Part shown: in pieces, positions 1-6,250 of the stretch | Numbering within the stretch: position 1 is the first letter of the stretch | Layout: every line of letters starts with the position of its first letter | DNA from: Deltaproteobacteria bacterium | GTDB lineage: Bacteria > Desulfobacterota > BSN033 > UBA1163 | Assembly: GCA_016875255.1 (NCBI GenBank) | Contig: VGRU01000115.1 | Coordinates: 1-10,699 of the forward strand | Reading direction: 5' to 3' | DNA: 10,699 nucleotides | Program-made: the position numbers and the translations under genes | Notes under the pieces: model-generated | The model's input: the letters and a program-made list of their open reading frames with translations, nothing else | The model's database searches: none | Told to the model about the DNA's origin: nothing

Positions 1-1
1 G

Positions 2-259
2 AAACCAGTGATCGGGAGTGCTGTTGGTGGGATTCCCGCCCAAATCATTCCTAAATTCACAGGGGCCCTCGTCTACTCTATTGAAGGGGCAGCCTATCAA
101 ATTCGATATCTTCTGAGCCATCCCGAAATCGCAAAGAAATTAGGTGAATATGGCCATGAATTTGTGAAAGAAGAATTCCTGATCACTCGAAATTTAAGGC
201 GATATCTCCTTCTGTTCCATGTCCTCTCCCATCCAGGAGAGAGAATCATCTTTCTTTAA
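2..259 (+). CDS. GT4 glycosyltransferase, trehalose-synthase-like, C-terminal fragment
   Basis: Only the last 85 codons are present; the reading frame is open to the left edge, so the gene starts outside the window. The fragment opens with KPVIGSAVGGIPAQI, the conserved C-terminal nucleotide-sugar-binding loop of GT-B glycosyltransferases of family GT4. The following stretch (SIEGAAYQIRYLLSHPEIAKKLG, then a FLITRNLRRYL segment) matches the way trehalose synthases of the TreT type, and related GT4 enzymes, end. Such enzymes transfer glucose from a nucleotide sugar to glucose or another sugar in the cytoplasm. The GTG at position 8 is an internal valine, not a start. The acceptor and donor cannot be decided from this fragment, so trehalose synthesis is only a family-level suggestion. 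The gene is separated from the regulator by about 190 bases and probably belongs to another transcription unit. Confidence 0.8.
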   Translation, partial: KPVIGSAVGGIPAQIIPKFTGALVYSIEGAAYQIRYLLSHPEIAKKLGEYGHEFVKEEFLITRNLRRYLLLFHVLSHPGERIIFL

Positions 260-310
260 CTCCCCTCTTTCCTCTTCCCCAAAACCACCCAAGACAGAGG
301 GAGCCACCTC
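260..310 (+). terminator. C-rich, G-free stretch, possible Rho-dependent termination region
   Basis: Directly after the glycosyltransferase stop, positions 260-290 hold 18 C and no G in 31 bases. Such C-rich, G-poor, unstructured RNA is what Rho utilisation sites look like. I see no stem followed by a T-run here. Composition is the only evidence. The rest of the spacer to position 363 shows nothing definite apart from a repeated CAGAGGG at 295 and 325. Confidence 0.3.
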
Positions 311-365
311 AAACCCGTCGGAACCAGAGGGCTTCTCACCGGTGCATTAACGCCCATGGAGTTGT

Positions 366-375
366 GAAAATTTTC
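366..375. promoter_or_regulatory. Perfect 10-bp palindrome upstream of the rpiR-type gene promoter
   Basis: GAAAATTTTC is a perfect palindrome ending three bases before the TTGACA box. AT-rich palindromes at promoters are typical binding sites of RpiR-family regulators, so it may be part of an autoregulatory operator. The region is AT-rich and short palindromes arise easily by chance. Confidence 0.25.
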
Positions 376-378
376 TCC

Positions 379-407
379 TTGACAAACATTTTAAATAATG
401 ATATTTT
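379..407 (+). promoter_or_regulatory. Sigma-70-type promoter of the RpiR-family gene
   Basis: A perfect -35 box TTGACA at 379-384 is followed after 17 bases by TATTTT at 402-407, a good -10 box (TATAAT with two changes). Transcription would start near 414, giving a leader of about 34 bases before the ATG at 448. The local AT-richness contrasts with the coding sequence on both sides. Confidence 0.65.
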
Positions 408-413
408 TTTTTC

Positions 414-431
414 ACAAATTTTAAAAAATGT
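414..431. promoter_or_regulatory. Imperfect palindrome over the likely transcription start
   Basis: The 18 bases 414-431 read ACAnnTTTTAAAAnnTGT, with 14 of 18 positions symmetric. The site lies at the predicted transcription start of the RpiR-family gene, where a bound repressor would block initiation. It is a candidate operator for autoregulation. No matching copy was found in front of the transporter genes. Confidence 0.3.
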
Positions 432-447
432 AAAAATTATTTCATTC

Positions 448-1308
448 ATGTTATCACTCAACAATTTACTCAAAGAGAAAAACGTTTTTCTGACTCCTTC
501 GCAACGGAAATTGATGCAATACATTCTTTCCCATGACGATGAATCTATCTTCCTTAATGTTGAAGACCTCGCGAAAAAGGTCGATGTCAGTGAAGCAACC
601 GTGGTAAGACTTTCTAAGGCGCTGGGATTTAAAGGGTTCCCCGAATTTCAAAGGGAGTTGAGGCTCCTCTTCAAAAATAAGTTGACCACCACCTCCCGCC
701 TGCAAAAGACGGTTAAAAAGGTGACTAACGAAGGAGATGTCCTGAGCAAGGTTCTTCAGACAGACATCCACAATATTGAAGAGACATTGAAACAGATCCC
801 TTCAATGGAATTTAAGCAATTTGTGAAGGCGATTGATTCGGCCGAAAGGATCATCATCGTGGGATTGAGAAGCGCCTATTCCTTGGCCATTTTTCTGGGC
901 ATCGCCCTGGAGTTTCTGCAAAAAAATGTCTGGGTGATCCAACCCGGCATAGGAGACATGTGGGACCGATTGTTAGGACTGGGGAAAGGGGATCTCGTCA
1001 TCGGGATCAGTTTCCCCAGGTATACCCGACAGACGGTTGAGGTGCTCCGGTTTGCAAAGGAGAGAGGAGTCAACACTTTGGCCATCACCGATAGCCTTAT
1101 TTCTCCTTTGGCCCAATATGCCGACCATGTTTTAACGGCCCATTATCAAATGGATTCCTTCGTCGAATCTTTCACGGCCCCTCTCAGTCTCATCAATGCT
1201 ATTGTTACAGCCCTCGGGGTTTGCAGTAAAAAGAGCACGATGAAATCTTTAAAGGGACTGGAAGAAATCTGGGAACGCCAGCAGATTTATTACAGCACAT
1301 CCAAATAG
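448..1308 (+). CDS. RpiR-family transcriptional regulator (HTH + SIS)
   Basis: This is a cytoplasmic DNA-binding regulator of 286 residues, the usual family length. The N-terminal HTH_6 domain spans about residues 1-75, with the helix-turn-helix around 37-62 (LAKKVDVSEATVVRLSKALGF). A SIS (sugar isomerase) domain follows at about 120-255, beginning IIIVGLRSAYS and including the GDLVIGISF and LAITDS strands. In this family the SIS domain binds a small phosphorylated or carboxylated effector. I chose the ATG at 448: a GTG at 364 in the same frame adds 28 residues that match nothing in the family, and those codons overlap the TTGACA/TATTTT promoter. No clear Shine-Dalgarno sequence precedes 448, so translation may be weak. 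The gene lies 81 bases before the transporter operon in the same direction, so it probably controls that operon. The effector is unknown. Confidence 0.9.
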   Translation: MLSLNNLLKEKNVFLTPSQRKLMQYILSHDDESIFLNVEDLAKKVDVSEATVVRLSKALGFKGFPEFQRELRLLFKNKLTTTSRLQKTVKKVTNEGDVLSKVLQTDIHNIEETLKQIPSMEFKQFVKAIDSAERIIIVGLRSAYSLAIFLGIALEFLQKNVWVIQPGIGDMWDRLLGLGKGDLVIGISFPRYTRQTVEVLRFAKERGVNTLAITDSLISPLAQYADHVLTAHYQMDSFVESFTAPLSLINAIVTALGVCSKKSTMKSLKGLEEIWERQQIYYSTSK

Positions 1309-1376
1309 ATCGTTGAGGGGGGGAAGGAGGTGAAGCGGGTTAGAGAGGTCATTCAATCCAGAGCATTTCTAATATG

Positions 1377-1385
1377 AAGGAGGTG
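1377..1385 (+). promoter_or_regulatory. Strong ribosome binding site of the TAXI protein gene
   Basis: AAGGAGGTG lies four bases before the ATG at 1390 and matches the 3' end of 16S rRNA almost completely. It decides the start at 1390 over the out-of-frame ATG at 1374. A second AAGGAGGTG at 1324-1332 has no gene behind it. The spacer 1309-1376 shows no convincing promoter, so read-through from the regulator gene is possible. Confidence 0.7.
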
Positions 1386-1389
1386 TTTT

Positions 1390-2352
1390 ATGAAGAGATA
1401 TCTTTATATCGTATGGATTCTTGTTTTTGCAGTGACTCTGCTATGGGCAGGGCCTTCCCTGGCGCAGAAAAAGTTCCTCACCCTGGCCTCGGGCAGCCCA
1501 GGAGGGGTCTATTATCCTCTGGGTGGAGGGATGGCGGTTGCCATTCAAAAAACAACAGATCTCCGATGCGCTGCAGAATCAACAGGGGCATCTGTTGAAA
1601 ATTGCCGATTGGTCGGAGCGAGAGAGAGTGATATGGGAATGGTCATGGGATCGATCGCTTACAAAGCGACACAGGGATTGGAGCCCTTTGAAAAGAAGTT
1701 TCCCTTGGTGGCTCTCTTTCAGATGTACCCTGCCCCTGAGCATATTGTGACCGTCCAGGGCAAGGGGATTAAGTCAATCAAGGATTTAAAAGGGAAGAAA
1801 GTCTCCATTGATGTGCCTGGTAGTGGATGCGCGGTCATGGCCAAAGCGATTTTAGAAGAATATGGGTTTAACCTTGAGAAAGATCTGACGATTGCTCATC
1901 TCTCCCAGTCTGAATCGGTGCAGGCATTGAAAGACGGGGTGATCGATGCAGTCTTCTTTAATTTCGCTTACCCTGGCTCAGCCGTATTGGACCTGGCAGC
2001 CACGCGGGATATCATGCTCATTCCAATGGAAGCGGCGATGGCTGATAAGATCGTTAAAAAATTTCCCTACTATGTCAAAATAACCATACCCGCCAAAACT
2101 TATCCCAAGGTGGATAATGATGTGCTCTGCCTCGGAGATTCCAATGTGCTCATCGCTAATAAACAGATGGAAGAGGATGTGGCCTACAAAATTGTAAAGG
2201 CCATCTTTGAAAATGTGGATAAAGGAAAATGGGCTCTGAAAGATATTCATCCGATCGCCACTCAGTTGACCCCCTCCAATGCGGTCAATAGTCCTGTTGC
2301 GTTACATCCGGGAGCGATCAAATATTTTAAAGAGGTAGGAGCGATCAAATAA
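1390..2352 (+). CDS. TAXI family TRAP transporter solute-binding protein
   Basis: This is the periplasmic substrate-binding component of a TRAP transporter of the TAXI class, 320 residues, the usual length. Residues 1-25 form a Sec signal peptide (positive MKRY, hydrophobic core to about 19, then a GPSLA cleavage site before Q26). The mature start has the TAXI hallmark GSPGGVYYPLGGGMA at 35-49, then ESTGASVEN at 63-71. Later stretches (GKKVSIDVPGSG, ALKDGVIDAVFF, DSNVLIANK) also fit the family. Family members bind glutamate or other carboxylates, often without a proven ligand. Cys60 and Cys72 flank the conserved ESTGASVEN segment and could form a disulfide in the periplasm; this is unusual. 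The gene leads an operon with the DUF1850 protein and the fused permease, which fits a complete importer. The ligand cannot be predicted. Confidence 0.93.
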   Translation: MKRYLYIVWILVFAVTLLWAGPSLAQKKFLTLASGSPGGVYYPLGGGMAVAIQKTTDLRCAAESTGASVENCRLVGARESDMGMVMGSIAYKATQGLEPFEKKFPLVALFQMYPAPEHIVTVQGKGIKSIKDLKGKKVSIDVPGSGCAVMAKAILEEYGFNLEKDLTIAHLSQSESVQALKDGVIDAVFFNFAYPGSAVLDLAATRDIMLIPMEAAMADKIVKKFPYYVKITIPAKTYPKVDNDVLCLGDSNVLIANKQMEEDVAYKIVKAIFENVDKGKWALKDIHPIATQLTPSNAVNSPVALHPGAIKYFKEVGAIK

Positions 2353-2369
2353 GGAAAGGAAAGGGAGGG

Positions 2370-2405
2370 AAAGGCTGGCCTGGAGTATTCTTGGGCCATC
2401 TTTTT
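2370..2405 (+). terminator. Possible attenuator hairpin after the binding-protein gene
   Basis: TGGCC at 2376-2380 pairs with GGCCA at 2394-2398 around a 13-base loop. After one mismatch the stem can extend by about five weaker pairs between 2370-2374 and 2400-2404. A run of five T follows at 2401-2405. This resembles a weak intrinsic terminator that would lower expression of the permease relative to the binding protein, a common arrangement in binding-protein-dependent importers. Confidence 0.4.
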
Positions 2406-2425
2406 CCTCCTCATTTCGAATGCAA

Positions 2426-2905
2426 ATGAAGATTAGAAGGACCTTCCATCTTTTTGGGGTGATCTTCTTCATCCTTGGAATAGCATGCCTTAGCTACGGG
2501 GAGAGGGATTTTAGATTTTCCCTTCGATTGGAAAGTTTTGAGAATAACGAGGTACTGCTTGATTTTCCTGTGAATCCTGGAGAGGAATTTTATCTGCACT
2601 ATATCCATTCCTCCGATAAAACTCCAGTCTGGGACACCTTCAGAATTAATGATAAAGGTCAGCTCATTCTCATAGAGGAAGCCTTTCTTTGGTATGGGGC
2701 AGGCCTTGAATTTCTGAATCACAGAGAGATTCAATTAGCCTATGACGGAAAATGGACCAAGGTCCGGTTAAACAGGGTTTTTCCCGAACTGGTCATTCGA
2801 GTCGGAAGAATTGCCAAACAGAGGCTCATCTTCAAAGATAAATCAATATATTTAGATAGCCTGGTGAGACCAGGAGAGGGCATCATCCTCTCCGTCACTC
2901 AATAG
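2426..2905 (+). CDS. DUF1850 domain protein of a TAXI-TRAP operon
   Basis: This is a 159-residue protein with an N-terminal hydrophobic segment (about residues 7-24) acting as signal peptide or membrane anchor, followed by a small beta-rich extracytoplasmic domain. Several stretches match DUF1850: YIHSSDKTPVWDTFRI (family form HS-x-x-x-TPV), then EEAFLWYGAGLEF, and the C-terminal VIRVGRIAKQRLIF. DUF1850 genes recur between TAXI binding-protein and fused TRAP permease genes, exactly as here; their biochemical role is not established. The start is uncertain: ATG codons at 2420 and 2426 share the frame, neither has a good Shine-Dalgarno sequence, and 2426 gives a more typical charged signal-peptide start (MKIRRT). 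An IAC triplet near residue 21 is only a weak lipobox. Eight bases separate its stop from the permease start. Confidence 0.8.
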   Translation: MKIRRTFHLFGVIFFILGIACLSYGERDFRFSLRLESFENNEVLLDFPVNPGEEFYLHYIHSSDKTPVWDTFRINDKGQLILIEEAFLWYGAGLEFLNHREIQLAYDGKWTKVRLNRVFPELVIRVGRIAKQRLIFKDKSIYLDSLVRPGEGIILSVTQ

Positions 2906-2913
2906 GAAGAAAA

Positions 2914-4875
2914 ATGTTAGATCAAGGATTTGATCAAGAAATCCAGAAAGCTGAGGAGAAAGGTAAGGAGCTTTTAGAAAAATTTGAGGGGAAGGCACGG
3001 GATCTGAAAGGTTGGTTAAGCCATCTCATCACTTTGATCGCCATTGGAGCTTCTTTTTATCACCTCTTTTATGCCTATTTCCATCCCTTCTTTGCTTTAG
3101 ATCATCGAGCCATTCACTGGGGATTCATGTCTTCCCTGATCTTCTTGCTCTATCCCTTTTCCAAATCCTTATCTCCGAAAGAGAGACCGAGCTTTTTGGA
3201 TCTTCTTTTCTGGCTGATCTCTGCCGGAATCTGCCTCTGGATCTTCATTAACTCCTATGACATCATGAACCGGGCCGGGAAGTTTCTTGATGTGGATGTC
3301 ATCATGGGGACCCTCCTTATCCTTCTCGTCTTGGAGGGGGCCAGGAGATCCACGGGTTGGCCCGTTCCCATGGTGGCTATTTTCTTTTTACTTTATGCCC
3401 TTCTCGGTCCCTTTCTGCCAGAATTCCTGATTCATAAAGGATATAGCATCAAAAGAATATCCACCTATCTTGCACTGTCCACAGATGGGGTGTTCGGCGT
3501 TCCTCTGGGTGTTTCAGCCAATTTTATATTTTTGTTTATTCTATACGGCGCCATCCTTCAGAAGTCAGGGGCCGGAAAATTTTTCACAGACCTGGCTTTC
3601 AGCCTGACAGGCTGGACAAGGGGAGGCCCGGCAAAGGCAGCAGTCGTGTCAAGTTGTTTTTTTGGGATGATCTCAGGGAGTTCCGTGGCCAACACAGTGA
3701 CCACAGGTTCCTTCACTATCCCCTTGATGAAGAAGACAGGATACCCTCCCCATTTTGCCGGAGCGGTGGAGGCCTCGGCATCAACCATGGGGCAGATCAT
3801 GCCGCCCATCATGGGCGCAGCCGCTTTTCTCATGGCAGAATTTCTTGCGATCCCATATATCAAGGTTTGTATCGCCGCGGCGATCCCTGCCATGCTTTCC
3901 TTTTTCGCCATCTTCATGCAGGTCCATTTCAAGGCAGTCCTGATGGGGATTGAGGGAATCCCCCGTGCGGACCTTCCAAGCCTTAAAGCGACATTATGGG
4001 GTGGGTGGCACCATCTTATCTCTATCACCCTCTTAGTCTACTTTCTCATCCTGAATTTTTCGCCTGAGAGGGCTGTCTTTTGGGCGATTCTGGCCACCAT
4101 CCTCTGTAGTTATCTGAGGCAACATACTCGAATGGCTCCCAAAGATATCCTCGGAGCCTTTAAACAAGGGGCTATTGGTTCTGTGGAAGTGGCGGCTGCT
4201 TGCGCCTCCGCCGGCATCATCATCGGATGTATTACCATGACCGGACTGGGCCTGAAGTTCTCCTCACTCATTGTGGACCTCTCAGCCGGGACTCTTTTGC
4301 TGGCGCTGCCATTCACGATGATCGCCTGTCTGGCATTGGGGATGGGGGTTCCCACCACGGCGCAATATATTATCATCTCTGCCCTTGTGGCTCCTGCCCT
4401 TATCCAGCTGGGCGTGGTAGCCATCGCAGCCCATCTCTTTATCTTCTATTTTGGGACGAGGGCGGATATCACACCTCCTGTAGCGTTGGCTGCTTATGCG
4501 GGGGCCGGGATCGCTGGTTCAAACCCGATGAAGACAGGGGTCACTGCCTTCCAACTGGGGATTGCCGGTTATATTGTTCCCTTTATGTTTATTTATGGCC
4601 CGGAGCTCCTCATCATCGGACCTGCTCACAAGGTGATCCTTGCAACGTTGACGGCAACCTTTGGTGTATACTGCCTGGCCGCCGGAGTCCAAAACTGTCT
4701 TTTTATGAAAACCACTTTTTATGAAAGGATTCTTCTTTTAATCACCTCTTTTCTTCTCATCAAACCAGGCCTGATCACTGATCTCGCGGGCATCACCCTT
4801 TTCGGGATCGTTTATTTGTCTCAAAGGTTGAGACAGAGAAAGAGGAGGATGGAGGAAGCAACAAATACTTTTTAA
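2914..4875 (+). CDS. Fused TRAP transporter permease (small + large subunit)
   Basis: This inner-membrane permease of a TAXI-TRAP importer, 653 residues, joins a DctQ-like N-terminal part and a DctM-like part in one chain, as in the 4TM/12TM TRAP fusion family. Residues 1-34 are charged and probably helical in the cytoplasm. Hydrophobic segments follow at about 36-56, 68-84, 96-113, 128-142 and 150-171. The DctM signature GMISGSSVANTVTTGSF lies at about 251-267, followed by GQIMPPIMGAAAFLMAEF at 293-310. The related ALGMGVPTTAQYIIISAL occurs in the second half. A basic tail (RLRQRKRRMEE) follows the last helix. TRAP systems take up substrate with a Na+ or H+ gradient instead of ATP. GGAAG-like bases precede the ATG. 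The stop overlaps the next frame as TAATG, indicating coupled translation with the aminotransferase. Confidence 0.93.
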   Translation: MLDQGFDQEIQKAEEKGKELLEKFEGKARDLKGWLSHLITLIAIGASFYHLFYAYFHPFFALDHRAIHWGFMSSLIFLLYPFSKSLSPKERPSFLDLLFWLISAGICLWIFINSYDIMNRAGKFLDVDVIMGTLLILLVLEGARRSTGWPVPMVAIFFLLYALLGPFLPEFLIHKGYSIKRISTYLALSTDGVFGVPLGVSANFIFLFILYGAILQKSGAGKFFTDLAFSLTGWTRGGPAKAAVVSSCFFGMISGSSVANTVTTGSFTIPLMKKTGYPPHFAGAVEASASTMGQIMPPIMGAAAFLMAEFLAIPYIKVCIAAAIPAMLSFFAIFMQVHFKAVLMGIEGIPRADLPSLKATLWGGWHHLISITLLVYFLILNFSPERAVFWAILATILCSYLRQHTRMAPKDILGAFKQGAIGSVEVAAACASAGIIIGCITMTGLGLKFSSLIVDLSAGTLLLALPFTMIACLALGMGVPTTAQYIIISALVAPALIQLGVVAIAAHLFIFYFGTRADITPPVALAAYAGAGIAGSNPMKTGVTAFQLGIAGYIVPFMFIYGPELLIIGPAHKVILATLTATFGVYCLAAGVQNCLFMKTTFYERILLLITSFLLIKPGLITDLAGITLFGIVYLSQRLRQRKRRMEEATNTF

Positions 4876-4886
4876 TGGAGGGAAGC

Positions 4887-6239
4887 ATGAAGAAGGAACC
4901 AAATCCGGACCATGTCTTTTACAGAAATTCAAGAAAATTTTATCCCACCTCAGACCGGGGGGAGGGAGTGTATATCTATGATACAGAGGGAAAACAGTAT
5001 ATTGATGGCTCCGGCGGGGCTGCGGTTGTTGGGATTGGTCATGGGGTGAAAGAGATTACAGAGGCGATGGTCCATCAGGCTAATAGGATTTCGTTTTCCC
5101 ACGGATCACATTTTACGAGTCAATCAGCCGTCGATCTGGCCTCAAAACTGGTCCAGCTTTCACCCAAGGGTTTGACCAGGGTTTACTTTCTATCGGGAGG
5201 CTCCGAGGCGGTTGAAACAGCAGTAAAATTGGCGAGACAATATCAGGTGGAAAGAGGGAAGCCCGGGAAATATAAGGTCATCTCCAGGTGGACGAGCTAT
5301 CATGGTAATACCCTGGGGGCTTTGGCCCTTTCCGGACATACGGGGAGGAGAAGGCACTACCTCCCCCTCATTCAGCATACCCCTCATATTGCACCCGCCT
5401 ACTGTTACCGGTGTCCGTTTGGATTGATTCCTGAGAGATGCGGCTTGGAGTGTGCCCTCGATTTAGAAAAGACCATCCTTTACGAAGGGCCGGACTCTGT
5501 CTCTGCGTTCATCGCTGAGCCGATTGTGGGTGCCACAGCAGGAGCCTTGGTTCCAAAGGATGGTTACTTTCAAAAAATCAGAGAGATCTGTGACCATTAC
5601 GACATACTGCTCGTCGCCGATGAGGTAATGACCGGCATAGGACGAACGGGTAAGAATTTTGGGGTCGACCACTGGGAGGTTGTCCCGGACATGATCGTTG
5701 CGGCCAAAGGGCTCAGCAGCGGATACACCCCCCTCTTTGCTGTCATTGTAAAAGAGGAAATCCATAAAATCATCAAGGAAGGTTCAGGGGCCTTTGTCCA
5801 TGGACATACATACAACCAGAATCCCCTTTCCTGTGCCATTGGCTGTGCGGTGATCGATTACCTTATCAAACATGATCTGGTCTCGAGATCGGCAAAGATG
5901 GGAGAGTATTTCCTGCGTTCCCTTCAGTCTTTAAACCGGCATGAGATCGTGGGAGACGTGAGGGGGAAAGGCCTTTTCGCAGGGATTGAATTTGTGAGGG
6001 ATCGAAAGACCAAGGAGCCCTTCGATCCCAAGTTGAAACTCAATGGTCTCATCGCCAACCGTGCTTTTGAGAAGGGACTAATCACCTATCCCGGTGGCGG
6101 AGGGGCAGATGGAATCAAAGGAGACCACCTGCTTCTGGCTCCGCCCTTCATCGTCACGGAAGAACAGATTGATAAGATGGTCTCCATTCTCGATGAGACA
6201 TTTGTTGAGATTTCTAAAGAGGTCACCCGGCTGTCGTGA
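4887..6239 (+). CDS. Class III PLP-dependent aminotransferase
   Basis: This is a cytoplasmic fold-type I aminotransferase of 450 residues, of the class III group that includes omega-amino-acid:pyruvate, 4-aminobutyrate and DAPA aminotransferases. SGGSEAVE at 103-110 forms the phosphate-binding turn, and the SYHG motif (WTSYHGNT) stacks near the cofactor. Asp245 in ADEVMTGIGRTG binds the pyridine nitrogen, and Lys274 in AAKGLSSGY is the Schiff-base lysine. GHTYNQNPLSCA contributes across the dimer. All catalytic residues look intact. A cysteine set C173-x2-C176-x8-C185-x3-C189 (YCYRCPFG...CGLEC) marks a subfamily. The ATG at 4887 is preferred over 4875 because GGAGGG at 4877-4882 sits just before it. 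The position behind the importer suggests it transaminates the imported compound or its product. Substrate is undetermined; amine or omega-amino acid to pyruvate or 2-oxoglutarate is the family expectation. Confidence 0.92.
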   Translation: MKKEPNPDHVFYRNSRKFYPTSDRGEGVYIYDTEGKQYIDGSGGAAVVGIGHGVKEITEAMVHQANRISFSHGSHFTSQSAVDLASKLVQLSPKGLTRVYFLSGGSEAVETAVKLARQYQVERGKPGKYKVISRWTSYHGNTLGALALSGHTGRRRHYLPLIQHTPHIAPAYCYRCPFGLIPERCGLECALDLEKTILYEGPDSVSAFIAEPIVGATAGALVPKDGYFQKIREICDHYDILLVADEVMTGIGRTGKNFGVDHWEVVPDMIVAAKGLSSGYTPLFAVIVKEEIHKIIKEGSGAFVHGHTYNQNPLSCAIGCAVIDYLIKHDLVSRSAKMGEYFLRSLQSLNRHEIVGDVRGKGLFAGIEFVRDRKTKEPFDPKLKLNGLIANRAFEKGLITYPGGGGADGIKGDHLLLAPPFIVTEEQIDKMVSILDETFVEISKEVTRLS

Positions 6240-6250
6240 AGGAAGTAAAA

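Noticed and set aside
1374..1598. Small open frame starting at ATG 1374
   Set aside because: Its start lies just before the ribosome site of the TAXI gene and the frame overlaps the signal-peptide coding sequence. The AAGGAGGTG serves the ATG at 1390.
4200..4724. 174-codon + strand frame inside the permease gene
   Set aside because: Out-of-frame shadow of the DctM-like domain, rich in Cys, His and Gly as shadow frames tend to be, with no ribosome site.
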